From Ephydatia muelleri (taxonomy: Eukaryota; Porifera; Demospongiae; Spongillida; Spongillidae), in NCBI GenBank assembly GCA_013339895.1, contig JABACO010000003.1, positions 14,223,308 to 14,287,307 of the forward strand: DNA of 64,000 nt, in the 5' to 3' direction. Positions within the stretch are counted from its first letter, which is position 1; every line of letters starts with the position of its first letter. A program made the position numbers and the translations under genes. Of this stretch, positions 53,901 to 64,000 are shown one piece after another. Below the pieces are notes generated by a model. That model was not told the origin of the DNA, did no database searches, and saw only the letters and a list, made by a program, of their open reading frames with translations.

Positions 53901-56900
53901 TGGACACAAAAAGAGCCAGTGGTGATGATGGAACTGTAGAAACAATTATTTCAATGAAGCACATGCACCTACATGCATGACATGTAAGCTCACTACAATT
54001 AGTATGGCAAGATAGTTATTTAAATAGGCAAGGTGAATGACCCCAAGTCTTTTTCATTCCTTCCATTCTTGTCCATCCATGGTAATTTATCTGAAACAAT
54101 CAGCAAAAACTGAAGGCAATTAGTTTTACGTGGATTAGAAGACATTGTGAACAAAGCTGCTGGATATGTCTATGTAATCTGTGACAAGGTGATAGAATTC
54201 ATACAAGCACATCATTTTACAACAATTAGTTGCAAGATGTTTAAAATAATAAGACCACCTTCAAAGTTACTCATTCAAAGTTACTCCTTTGAATAGAAGC
54301 AGCTGTTTTAGGAAGCAAACCATTTGCACGTTAAATTGCATACTTACAGGATAACATCATTTTGTTTATTATAGTAATAAAATGATACAGGAATAGATTT
54401 CATGCCATTGCTGTGCTTTGATTTCATGGTGGATTTGATATATGCATGATTAGTGGCAATAATTGCATGTACCTACCTGATTCTAATGTTCTTGTTGTGA
54501 TAATCGGTGAAGGTGTTCCTTCTCCAACTGATGTGTTAGCAGTCACATAGCAGTCATACTGTGTGTATGGGTTTAGTCCAGTACTGAATGTAACGGCCAA
54601 TATTGTTCCAATTACTACAGATCTGACAGTGGGTACATTTGGTCTAATGACCTGTTCAGGATAGGCCTGACTGGCAGAGGTGTTGCAATACATAGTGTAC
54701 GCAATGATGATGCCATTCTTTGGTATGGGTGGAGACCAGCTAGCAGACAGTTGGTTAGGTGAACCAGGAACAGCGGACACAGAAAGAGCCAGTGGTGATT
54801 ATGGAACTGTAGAAACAATTATTTCAATGAAACACATGCCCTACATTCAATGACATAAAAGGTCATTAAAATTTTTATGGTAAGGTTGAGATTAAAATTG
54901 CCAGAGTGAATGACCCTAAGCCTTTTTCTATCCTTCCATTTTTGTCCATCCATGGTAATTTATCTGAAACAATCAGCAAAAACTGAAGGCAATTAGTTTT
55001 ACGTGGATTAAAAGACGCTGTGAACAAAGCTGCTGTTTGCATCTATGTAATCTGTGACAAGGTGATATGATTCATACAAACACTTTATTTAACAATGATT
55101 TGTGTCTAGTTTGTTTTAAATAACAAGACTACCATCAAAATCTCTCCTTTGAATAGAAGCAGCTATTTTAGGAAGCAAACCATTTGCGTGTTGCATTGCG
55201 TTCTGACAGGAACACATCATTTTGTTTACAATTGTAATTAAACCACACAAGTATAGATTTCATGCCATTGCTGTGCTTTGACTTCATGGTGGATTTGATA
55301 TATGCATAAAAATTTCATTATTAGTGGCAATAATTGCATGCACCTACCTGATTCTGAAGTTCTTGTTGTGATAATCGGTGATGGTGTTCCTTCACCAACT
55401 GATGTGCTAGCAGTCACATAGCAGTCATATTGAGAGTATGGGTTTAGTCCAGTACTGAATACAACAGCCAACGTTGTCCCATTTACTACAACTTTGACAA
55501 TGGGCACATTTGGTCCCATGACCTGTTCAGGATAGGCCTGACTGGCAGAGGTGTTGCAATATATAGTGTACGCAATGATGATGCCATTCTTTGGTATGGG
55601 TGAAGACCAGCTAGCAAACAATTGGTTAGGCGAACCAGGAACAGTGGACACAGAAAGAGCCAGTGGTGATGATGGAACTGTAGAAACAATTATTTCAATG
55701 AAGCACATGCACCAACATTCAATGACATATAAGCTCATTGCAATTATTGTGGTAAGATAGAGATTTAAATAGGCTAAGTGAATGACCCTAAGCCTTTTTC
55801 ATTCCTTTAATGTTTGTCTAATCCAAGGTAATTTTTCAGCAAAAACTGAAGGGAATTAGTTTTACGTGGATTAAAAGACACTGTGAACAAAGTTATCTAT
55901 GTAATGTATGATATGATCTGTGGAAGACTAAGAAAATCTGTAATTAATCACCAACATACATATCCTAAATAAAGCTCATGTCCGTAAATGTCCGCTACAG
56001 ATTCATACAAGCCCATATCTTAAGAACAATTTTTTGCTTGTTGTTTAAAATAACAAGACTACCATCAAAATCACTCCTTTGAATAGAAGCAGCTATGTTA
56101 GGAAGCAAACCATTTTCAGGTTGCATTGTGCACTTACAGGAGCACATCATTTTGTTTACAACAGTAATTAATCAACACATGTATAGATATCATGCCATTG
56201 CTGTGCTTTGACTTCACGGTAGATTTGATATATGCATGAAAATTTCTTATATAGTGGCAATAATTGCATGCACCTAAACTGCCTACCTGATTCTGAAGTA
56301 CTTGTTGTGATTATTGGTGATGGTGTTCCTTCTCCAACTGATGTGTTAGCAGTCACATAGCAGTCATATTGAGAGTATGGGATTAGTCCAGTACTGAATG
56401 TAACAGCCAACGTTGTTCCATTTACTACAGATCTGACTGTGGGCACATTTGATCCCATGACCTGTTCAGGATAGGCCTGACTGGCAGAGGTGTTGCAATA
56501 TATCGTGTATGCAACGATGATGCCATTCTTTGGTATGGGTGAAGACCAGCTAGCAGACAGTTGGTTAGTTGAACCAGAAACAGTGAACACAGAAAGAGCC
56601 AGTGGTGATGATGGAACTGTAGAAACAATTAGTTCAATGAAGCAAATGCCCCTAAATGCAATGACATATAAGCTCACTACAATTATTATGGCAAGATAGT
56701 TATTTAAATAGGCAAGGTGAATGACCCCAAGTCTTTTTCATTCCTTCCATTATTGTCCAATCCATGGTAATTTATCTGAAACAATCAGCAAAACTGAAGG
56801 CAATTAGTTTTTCGTGGATTAGAAGACATTGTGAACAAAGCTGCTGGGTAATTTGTGACAAGTGATAGGTTTCATACAAGCACACAATCATTTGCAAGAA

Positions 56901-59852
56901 GTTTAAAATAACAAGACCACCTTCAAAGTTACTCCTTTGAATCGAAGCAGCTGTTTTAGGAAGCAAACCATTTGCACATTAAATTGCATACTTACAGGAA
57001 CACATCATTTTGTTTTTAATAGTATTTAAATGATACAGGTATAAATTTCATGTCATTGCTGTGCTTTGACTTCATGGTGGATTTGATATATGCATGATTA
57101 GTGGCAATAATTGCATGTACCTACCTGATTCTAAAGTTCTTGTTGTGATAATTGGTGTTGGTGTTCCTTCTCCAACTGATGTGTTAGCAGTCACATAGCA
57201 GTCATATTGAGTGTATGGGTTTAGTCCAGTACTGAATGTAACAGCCAGTGTTGTTCCATTTACTTCAGATCTGACAGTAGGCACATTTGGTCTAATAACC
57301 TGTTCAGGATAGGCCTGACTGGCAGAGGTGTTGCAATATATAGTGTATGCAATGATTATGCCATTCTTTGGTATGGGTGGAGACCAGCTAGCAGACAGTT
57401 GGTTAGGTGAACCAGGAACAGTGGACACAGAAAGAGCCAGTGGTGATGATGGAACTGTAGAAACAATTATATCAACAAAGCTCATGCGCCTACATTCAAA
57501 GACATATACATGTAAACTCATTACAAATATTATAGTAAAGTAGATATTAAAATAGGCAAGGTGAATGCCTCTAAGTCTTTTCCATTCCTTCAATTTTTGT
57601 CCAATCCTAGGAAAGTTTTCTGAAACAATCAGCAAAAATTGAAGGCAATTCGTTTTGTGTGGATTAGAAGACATTGTGAATGAAGCTTCTGGATACATCT
57701 ATGTAATCTGTGACAAAATGATAGGATTCATATAAACACTTAATTTAACAACGATTTGTTTCTAGTTACTTTAAAATAACAAGACTATCATCAAAATCTC
57801 TCCTTTGAATAGAAGCAGAAATTTTGGTAAGCAAACCATTTGCACGTTGCATTGAGTTCTTACATGAACATATAAACTTGTTTACAATAGTAATTAAACC
57901 TCACAGTTATAGATTTCTTGCCATTGTTGTGCTTTGACTTTTTGGTGGATTTGATATTTTTTATTTTTATTTTTCTTTATTAGTGGCAATAATTGCAAGT
58001 ACATAAACAACCTACCTGATTCTGAAGTTCTTGTTGTGATAATCGATGATGGTGTTCCTTCACCAACTGATGTGTTAGCAGTCACATAGCAGTCATATTG
58101 AGTGTATGAGATTAGCCCAGTACTGAATGTAACAGCCAACGTTGTTCCATTCACTACAGATCTAGCAGTGGGCACATTTGGTCCAATGACCTCTTCAGGA
58201 TAGGCCTGACTGGCAGATGTGTTGCAATACACAGTGTATGCAACGATGATGCCATTCTTTGGTATGGGTGAAGACCAGCTAGCAGACAGTTTGTTGGGTG
58301 AACCAGTAACAGTGGACACAGAAAGAGCCAGTGGTGATGATGGAACTGTAGAAGCAATTATTTCAATGAAGCACATGCACCTACATTCAATGACATATAA
58401 GCTCATTACAATTACTATGGTAAATGAGATATTAAAATAGGCAAGGTGAATGACCCTTCATTCCTTCCATTTTTGTTCAATCCAAGGGAATTTTTTCCGA
58501 AACAATCAGCAAAAGCTAAAGGCAATTAGTTTTATGTGGATTGGCGAACGAAGCTGCTGCTAGACATATCTATGTAATCTGTGACAATGTGATAGGATTC
58601 ATACAAGCGCTTAATTTAACAACAATGTATGTTTCTAGTTACTTTAAAATAACTAGACTACCATCAAAATATCTCCTTTGAATAGAAGCAGCTATTTTAA
58701 GAAGCTAACCATTTTCACTTTGCATTGCGTGCTTACAGGAACAGATCATTTTGTTTACAATAGTAATTAAACCACACAAGTATAGATTTCATGCCATTGC
58801 TGTGCTTTGATCTCATGGTGGATTTGATACAAGAGGCGATGATGCATTTGTAGAAATTATTATTCTAATGAAGCGCATGCATTTTCAGTTAATGACACGT
58901 TAGCTCATTAAAATTATTGTGTTATGATTCAGATTAATAAATAGGTAAATGACACTAAACCTATATCATTTCCTTCACTGTATATGTAAAGTATGGACAT
59001 ATCGTTAAGTCCATTTTAAGACAAATAAATGAAATTCGTGTCGTGTTTAGAATCCATAGTTACATTAACCTTGAATTTATCTAACAAAATCATTATTATT
59101 GACATGCATTGGAATTAGTCATGTGTTGAGTGTGTGCTCACTTGATTGGTCAGTTCTGCTTTTGACCACAATTGAGCTTGCTCCTTCACCAAATGTGTTG
59201 CTGGCTACAACGTAACAGTCGTATTGCGTGAACGGGTTTAGTCCACTACTGAATGTAACATGGAAGGTTGCCCCGTCCACTATAGACCTGACGGTTGGCA
59301 TATTCGGTGCAATCACTTGTTCAGGGAATGCTTGACTGGCAGATGTGTTGCAATACACTTTGTATGCAGTGATGTTGGCAGACAATGTGGCAGGTGAAGT
59401 CCACGAAGCAGATAGTTGGTTTGGAGAACCAGAAACGGATGATAGTGTAAAATTGAGGGGGGCAGACGGAACTGTGAACAGAAAGGCAACATTCTCAAAA
59501 CATATGGTTGGCAATAAAGGTAGGTAAATTGCATTTTCAATTGACTGCTTAAAATGACGTCCATACCTACTGATGATATTCTAACTTCATGGACAGCATA
59601 GATCCACTGACCAGGAACAAGAACATTGCTGGCACTTGTAATGTTGATTACATCCGGCGTTCTTGAACCTGGAACTTTTACGTAATTGACACTGTCTCCT
59701 GCGTTGAATCCAATCTGGGCTTGTATCCCACCAAGACCATTGCTTGCCCCAGAAGAATCCCCGGTTGTCCATTGTATTAATCCATCAGCATAGAGGAATA
59801 TGACAAACGACGCGGCGTTGCTTGCCACCAAGATACACTGGAATGCATTATT
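35821..59852 (-). CDS. NIDO - 19x FN3 - transmembrane receptor (5' end not found)
   Basis: Minus-strand exons from 59852 to 35821 give at least 2200 residues: one NIDO domain, nineteen FN3 domains, one transmembrane helix and a short basic tail. All internal junctions checked are phase 1, so every FN3 exon can be added, lost or skipped without frame change. Repeats R19 down to R3 are exactly 330 nt (110 residues); R2 is 264 nt and R1 324 nt. A typical array repeat has NQLSASWSSPIPKNGIIIAY with the FN3 Trp, then YCNTS, NPYTQYDCYVTANTSVGEG with the FN3 Tyr, and three N-glycosylation sequons. Two cysteines per repeat (YC and DCY) could pair. The product should be a type I surface protein for adhesion, matrix binding or recognition; this is inference. 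No signal peptide exon was found upstream of 59852, so the 5' exons lie beyond about 60.1 kb or outside the window. Confidence 0.85.
36025..36348 (-). CDS. FN3 exon R1 (membrane-proximal, divergent)
   Basis: 324 nt, phase 1-1, between AG at 36350-36349 and GT at 36024-36023. It reads TAVRLHWNTA and NILLGYVLFYRSK with the FN3 Trp and Tyr, and lacks the array-type cysteines. It is not a member of the 330-nt family. Confidence 0.75.
36402..36665 (-). CDS. FN3 exon R2 (divergent)
   Basis: 264 nt, phase 1-1. It reads GPVNSLKQIS, TLTLTWLHPVVPNGVIMGY and LSVVALTAKGSGKPA, a compact canonical FN3 fold without the array cysteines. Confidence 0.8.
37557..39560 (-). CDS. FN3 exons R3-R5, near-identical units
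   Basis: Three 330-nt exons: 39560-39231 (R5), 38723-38394 (R4) and 37886-37557 (R3). Their start points are exactly 837 bp apart, and the introns between them are almost the same sequence, including the AATAATAAGATCGCTATC block near 38170 and 39007. This points to a very recent tandem duplication. R3 differs most in its 3' half (AMAVIFITGLN) while its 5' half and upstream intron match R4. Confidence 0.9.
37690..39620. repeat. 837-bp tandem duplication (exon plus intron)
   Basis: The segment holding an FN3 exon and its upstream intron recurs at 837-bp spacing with very few differences. Confidence 0.85.
40187..40501 (+). other. Unassigned open frame without Met
   Basis: A stop-free plus frame of about 105 codons preceded by TAG, reading LPSIATVDRTLYITAASPV and VPQPNIDERPLGNCC to TAA. 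It ends 42 bp before a piggyBac-type insertion. It may be an exon of an older element; I do not recognise it. Confidence 0.25.
40543..42793. mobile_element. Non-autonomous piggyBac-type element, 2.24 kb
   Basis: TTAA flanks both ends (40543-40546 and 42790-42793). The 13-bp terminal inverted repeats are perfect: CCTTTAATCTCCA at 40547-40559 and its complement at 42777-42789. Just inside both ends lie paired palindromes of CCTAGATCTAGG type (40565-40600 and 42732-42768). No piggyBac transposase is visible; internal frames are at most 94 codons and unrecognised. It sits in the 8-kb intron between FN3 exons R6 and R5. Confidence 0.88.
43870..44097 (+). pseudogene. P-element/THAP9-type transposase C-terminal fragment
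   Basis: After FIFQDPLEQYFSQQ the frame reads HRGGSKDNPTVNEY and NVATLHVRQHL. This is the C-terminal signature of P-element-like (THAP9) transposases, where QDxLExxFxxxRxRGGxxDNPT is conserved. Only about 60 residues are recognisable and no THAP finger or upstream catalytic region was found nearby, so it is a relic. Confidence 0.65.
44100..45750. other. Intronic stretch, nothing recognised
   Basis: It lies within the large FN3-gene intron. The 102-codon minus frame at 44984-45292 has no recognisable domain. Confidence 0.35.
45767..47230 (+). pseudogene. Ty3/gypsy retrotransposon Pol 3' part (integrase), decayed
   Basis: It begins in the RNase H tail (NADGLSRLPL), then the integrase zinc-binding HHCC region (HEGHPGISRMKS to CKVCQENQ), then pieces of the catalytic core in changing frames, ending with FTSSEFQAMVTQNG and SAPYHPATNGLAE. 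The segment expected to hold the second catalytic Asp (SDNG-type) is missing, and a stop follows the last core motif. A post-integrase region continues to about 47230. No LTR was recognised on either side. The element is inactive and lies in the FN3-gene intron in antisense orientation to that gene. Confidence 0.8.
47696..58345 (-). CDS. FN3 exons R6-R18, main array of thirteen
   Basis: Each is 330 nt and phase 1-1, given as start-end on the minus strand. R18 58345-58016, R17 57454-57125, R16 56616-56287, R15 55677-55348, R14 54806-54477, R13 53933-53604, R12 52968-52639, R11 52097-51768, R10 51237-50908, R9 50394-50065, R8 49429-49100, R7 48583-48254, R6 48025-47696. Start-to-start spacing is 838-965 bp except R6-R7 (558 bp, a shortened intron). 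Introns share the same blocks, for example GAATAGAAGCAGCTATTTTA and ATGCCATTGCTGTGCTTTGA. R14 alone carries an in-frame TAA in its third codon. Confidence 0.9.
54799..54801 (-). other. In-frame stop in FN3 exon R14
   Basis: The minus strand reads VP then TAA where the sister exons have TCA (Ser). A single C-to-A change explains it. The exon is symmetric, so skipping it keeps the frame. Confidence 0.85.
59142..59471 (-). CDS. FN3 exon R19 (first, divergent array member)
   Basis: 330 nt, phase 1-1, reading VPSAPLNFTLSSVSGSPNQL and NPFTQYDCYVVASNTFGEG. It keeps the NTS sequon and both cysteines but differs at many positions from R3-R18, and looks like the oldest copy next to the NIDO exon. Confidence 0.88.
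59567..59852 (-). CDS. NIDO-domain exon
   Basis: It reads NNAFQCILVASNAASFVIFL, YADGLIQWTTGDSSGASNG, GLGGIQAQIGFNAGD, VPGSRTPDVINITSASNV and PGQWIYAVHEV. This is the C-terminal two-thirds of a NIDO (nidogen-like) domain, found in nidogen, alpha-tectorin and mucin-4-like extracellular proteins. The exon ends in phase 1 at 59567 and joins R19 as ISSV-VPSAP. The acceptor CCAATCAG at 59853 follows a (CA)n tract directly. The missing N-terminal third must be on an upstream exon I could not find. Confidence 0.85.
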
Positions 59853-59861
59853 CTGATTGGT

Positions 59862-60066
<205 letters not shown>

Positions 60067-60291
60067 CATATGTGTGTGCATGTGTGTGGAGGGAAAAAGG
60101 AGTGGGAGAGCGTCGGGAGATTGTTAAATACATTGCACAATGAACGTATCAACGTGGTTAACTGTACATAACCAATTCTATACGCACCTGCATGTAGGGC
60201 ACTACGTGCACGCAACATTTAGAGTAGAAAAAAACGTTACGTTACCGTCATTAGCGAAGGTACCGCATCACGCTCGCGTTACACATTTTGC

Positions 60292-61299
60292 TACAGTGGT
60301 GTTCACCGAAAGCGGGGGAAATGCAATTATGCACATTTTTGATAATATCTCATGAATGGTATATAATGGTATCATGCCAATTACATTTTTAGATTCAGCA
60401 TATTTCTGAACAGAATACATTCATTATGACTTGTAAACAAAACAATGCACAATAGTAAACATCAGGTTGGATGTTCCAGGCTATAACTTCTCTATTTTTT
60501 GCAATTAAGTTACCAATTTTTTAATATGTACCCACTTTCGGTGATGACGATGCCAAAGGTTCTTTCAGAACCAAATGCAGCATGGCACCGAAAGGTCCGT
60601 GTTCAAGGATTGAGTGTTTCTGAAAAGAGGCCAACGAGAAAACGAGATATGACAGCGCCATTGCCAGAGGCAGGAAGGAGCGTATTGCCATAAAAAAGAC
60701 GATGCAAGGAGAAAGCTCTGTAAAGCAAAGCATTCATCGTGTTTGTGTGCGTAAATGTATATATTGCATCATGCGGATTGTGACGTCTATTACTATTTGT
60801 GAAATGTTGTGATGCGTCACGGATTACCAAAATGGCTGCGTTTTTAAAGCTTTTTAGCTTTGATGAATTATAAATCAGTCTTCCCATAACTGCGATATAT
60901 ATACGTATACATTGAGGACTTCATGCGATGGAATAGTTTTCATTCCTTAAGTCAAACTGTCCCGCCTCTCTCCGAAAACCTACTGATCTCCAAAACGAGT
61001 GAGACTTAAGAGCTCAATACAACACAATAAGTACCTACCTGTATTGGGTACATATTAAAAAATTTGGTACCTTAACTGCAAAAAGAGGAGTTATAGCCTG
61101 TGAACATCCAAACTGAAAAGCAGTTGTTTCACTGTAATTGTGCATTGTTTTGTTTACAAGTCAAAATGAATGTACTCTGTGAATAGATGCTGAATCTAAA
61201 AATGAAATCGGCACGATAACATCATATATACCATTCATGAGATATTATTTAAAAAGTGCATTACTGCATTTTTCCCCTCTTTCGGTGAACACCAGTGTA
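60292..61299. mobile_element. 1.0-kb foldback DNA element with ~250-bp TIRs
   Basis: 60292-60540 is the inverted counterpart of about 61050-61299. Both outer ends read TACA(G/C)TGGTGTTCACCGAAAG, and the arms share GTTATAGCCTG, TTGTGCATTGTTTTGTTTAC and ACCATTCATGAGATATTAT. TA at both borders is compatible with a Tc1/mariner-like TA target. The ~500-bp core has no recognised transposase. Confidence 0.8.
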
Positions 61300-61799
61300 C
61301 ATGTACGTCGCGCAATTTATTTGTCCAGCTTCGTAATCTGACTTTACAGCAAGCGTAGTTGTGGTGTGGCATTGCACTGAATGTAACGTTACCAAAGTAA
61401 GCTTGCTTCACCTTCTCAAATGTTGTTGCCTTTGTAAAAAGACTTCTTGTTCAAAAGCAAATACGATAGACATTTGGAGTCATAGAAACTATGTATCAGT
61501 CGGGCACATAGAATCATCGAACCAGCTGACGTCTTCGCTCCTGCAGGACTTACACCTAATGCTGTGAACGCCGATCATGACGGCCAAACAACAACGGTTG
61601 GTCTCGCTGAAAAGTGGCAGAATTCAGGTATTATATTATTCGGGATTATTATTATTATTACGCCAGATTATCTTGGCAACAAGCTGTGGTTATTCTCATT
61701 TTCTGGATTTGACATGGGGTTGTCTCGAAACATAACAAAATACAAAATACTTATGTTCTTTTGTGGGACGTGATTAAAAATTATTTCCCCATTCATATG

Positions 61800-62640
61800 A
61801 CAATTTTTATTTTGCTTCCTTACTTCTCACCAGTGGCAGTGTCTAAGATGTATGTAACTTTCTTTACATTACAGGTTTTTACAATCATTTTTGTCTTGAG
61901 AAAGCTGATGTATTCTACTCTACCTGCTTGGAGTTTGCTCACAATGTCGATCGTCATTGTCCTGAGATATGCAAACAATTTAAGATATGTTTGCTTTATA
62001 TTACAGATCACATGCATGCTTCTGTTTGGCCCAGCATCGTACATACAACAGTGAGAGGTATGTACTATGTAAATGCATCTAGTTCAGACTATATTATACT
62101 TTATCGCGCGTAGGTGTGAGAGTTTTAACTCATGCAGCTATTCGATGTCCCAATATTTTTGCTAGCAAGGATGCTCCACGTTTTGACATCTGTAACAGGA
62201 GAGCATAAGATTTCCGTGTTCAGGAGGAATGTATGGAAATCCTGAAAGGTAAACCCATACCAGTTTTTAATTGCATCGTTTACAGCTGCCAATTGGTGTT
62301 GAGGGACTACATCAGCTTTACCAGTCCTCACTGTTAATTAGATGCATCTCACCGACATTAAAAGCATTTGTGACCATGGAGCACTTTGTAAGATAGGAAT
62401 AAATATTTCTTGTTTACAGTGTCACAGTGTTGCCATCAGAAAACAGGTCATTCAAACACTTTTAGTTTGTCCTCTGAAAATTCTCTTTACTGGATGAGAT
62501 TGGAGACATATCCCTCAGTACTGCAACGGACAGCGAATACGGATACTTCCTCCTACTGTTACGCTGTTATCAAAAGTTAGTGAAGTCGGACGTGTGGGAT
62601 GGGGTCATTATACTGAATAGCTTATCAATGTTGGTGAACG
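61800..62640 (+). repeat. Segmental duplication, copy B
   Basis: Direct-orientation partner of 480-1260. The equivalent of the Cys-rich exon (62140-62250) has an in-frame stop after FDICNRRA, so this copy is a pseudogene if copy A was ever a gene. Confidence 0.75.
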
Positions 62641-62649
62641 ACAAAGTGT

Positions 62650-63140
62650 TGCCTTTGACTCAAAGCTATTTCTCATGACCGGAATATTGCCACCTATTAC
62701 CTTCATGTGTACTGTGTGTCGAATGCAGTGTTGTATTGTGCGGTTTAATTTTATACCAATCATCTTTAATATTAGTGTATGCCTAACATGGAGCCTCAGT
62801 GAACGTTATGTTTATTTATTATAGCATTGGCTATGTCCTGTGATGATTGGGGTACCCAACTTGGACGTCACGTCCCTTACACGCATCATACGACCGTTGC
62901 AGCAACCTGATTACATGCGTCACAAAACAAGAGGTCACATGAGTTATATCATGCTTGACGTGCAGTTTCCGCCACTTGATAAACAGATGGCATCTCAAAA
63001 TCATCATATTAATTGAATGCACAAGTGTTGGCTTTTCCATCAACTATTGACAAGCTAGAATCATCGTTTGTTGTCATTTGGTGTTATTGCTGGTGATGAT
63101 GTCATGACTTGATACTATGAGACGTGCATTCCCATTATTT
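62650..63140. other. Non-coding stretch
   Basis: Nothing recognised. Confidence 0.4.
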
Positions 63141-63146
63141 GTATGC

Positions 63147-63330
63147 TGTTAGAGATGTTAGAGATGGTCTCACGACCCGACTGACATGCATCATGCTTTA
63201 TCGCATTGATATGTAATGCGAGCATGCGCAGTTAGGCATTACGCAGTATTGATGTAAATCCACTTTATTTTCTATGTAGCTGCTAGAGTAATCTAGCGCT
63301 CCCTGCACCCTTTCTGGTATCATTATATTG
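63147..63330 (+). repeat. Possible LTR end of Ty3/gypsy element
   Basis: The segment begins TGTTAGAGATG and is followed directly by TTGGCGTAGTCGGCAGGATG, where TGGCG-type sequence is the usual primer-binding-site position of gypsy elements and the ATG opens gag. The true LTR borders cannot be fixed without the other LTR. Confidence 0.45.
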
Positions 63331-63344
63331 GCGTAGTCGGCAGG

Positions 63345-64000
63345 ATGGCTAGCGAGCCGGTATTGCTGCCTGAACCTTACAGTGGTGAGTCGGGCAGTTG
63401 GGCCGACTGGATAGATCATTTCGAATGCATTGCGGAGGTGAATAAATGGGCTACCGAAGAGAAAAAAGCTGAAGTGGCTACGGGTCCGCCTCACTGAGAA
63501 GGCTCTAACGGCCTTGAGGAAACTGCCGGAAAGCGCGCGTAACATGCAACTACTCTGAGTGCCGAACTGCTTTAAAAAACCGGTTCGACCCCGACAGCAA
63601 GAGGGAGCTTTACGTCGCTGAACTCCACACGCGAACGAGAGGAATGACTGAGGATTGGGCGTCATTGGGAGACTCGCTAAGAGTACTGGCGGACAAGGCG
63701 TACGGTATCCTGACCTTGAAGAAAGGGCTCGAGAGTGCCTAGCGGTAAACCAATTTCTCTCCCAAGTTCATAACCAACAGGTCGCCTTCGGTGTAAAGTA
63801 GAAGAGACCAGAAAAATACACTCCATTGTTGTACAGTATTCACAATTGACACCGGAGCAGCTGTTTCACTTGTTCGACAAGACGTGTGGTCGAGGGCTGT
63901 AAACAAGAATGGTGGTCTTCAGTTGGTATCATGGTTGGGACAAACATTGGTTGGAGTGAATGGATCACCACTGCATACGCATGGACAGCCGATTCACGTT
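63345..64000 (+). pseudogene. Ty3/gypsy gag and protease, decayed, runs off window
   Basis: From ATG 63345 gag reads LPEPYSGESGSWADWIDHFE and is interrupted by a frame slip at about 63475 and others near 63550 and 63600. Gag-like text continues in other frames (LTEKALTALRKLPESARNMQ, then MTEDWASLGDSLRVLADKAY). From about 63830 an open frame carries FTIDTGAAVSLV, the aspartic protease active-site motif (DTGA), to the window edge. The zinc-knuckle region expected between gag and protease is not visible, so an internal deletion is likely. Confidence 0.75.

Noticed and set aside
37557-58345. CRISPR-like or satellite interpretation of the regular array
   Set aside because: Repeats are 838-965 bp exon-intron units with conserved splice sites and an FN3 reading frame.
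47890-58440. Plus-strand frames of 66-76 codons opposite every FN3 exon
   Set aside because: Shadows of the minus-strand FN3 exons; same repeat spacing, no independent conservation signal.
63198-63665. 155-codon minus frame
   Set aside because: It lies opposite the gypsy gag, whose protein features are on the plus strand.

Overview
The window reads as nuclear DNA of an intron-rich invertebrate animal. Introns are short with canonical GT/AG borders, microsatellites are frequent, transposon relics are many, and the host genes are of metazoan type. A sponge or similarly early-branching animal is my best guess from intron size and gene content, but this is inference and no marker gene settles it.

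Layout. 0.5-1.3 kb: one arm of a segmental duplication whose partner lies at 61.8-62.6 kb. 2.2-3.6 kb: CA-rich satellite-like DNA. 4.6-12 kb: transposon relics (two hAT transposase C-termini, a broken cysteine-rich gene, a truncated MITE). 16.8-22.5 kb, minus strand: a complete 12-exon severin-like gene (361 residues, actin filament severing). 23.9-24.4 kb: an unassigned broken exon. 25.8-30.0 kb, minus strand: an intron-rich tnp2/CACTA-type transposase-like gene with an N-terminal C2H2 finger. Across about 80 bp it faces a small multi-exon plus-strand gene (30.1-31.3 kb) of unknown function.

35.8-59.9 kb, minus strand, is the main feature: a single large gene, open at its 5' end in this window. 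It encodes a NIDO domain, then 19 fibronectin type III (FN3) domains, then a transmembrane helix with a five-residue tail, ending in a stop and a poly(A) signal. Seventeen of the FN3 exons are exactly 330 nt, and every FN3 exon is symmetric (phase 1-1). The array shows three-exon higher-order repeats, very recent duplication at one end, and one exon carrying an in-frame stop. It looks like a variable cell-surface adhesion or recognition receptor that evolves by exon duplication; the function is inferred.

One FN3 intron (39.6-47.7 kb) has collected mobile DNA: a 2.24-kb piggyBac-type element with exact TTAA/TIR ends, a P-element/THAP9-type transposase fragment and a decayed Ty3/gypsy integrase region. 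At the right edge are a 1-kb foldback element (60.29-61.30 kb) and the start of a decayed Ty3/gypsy retrotransposon (LTR-like leader, gag, protease) that runs off the window.
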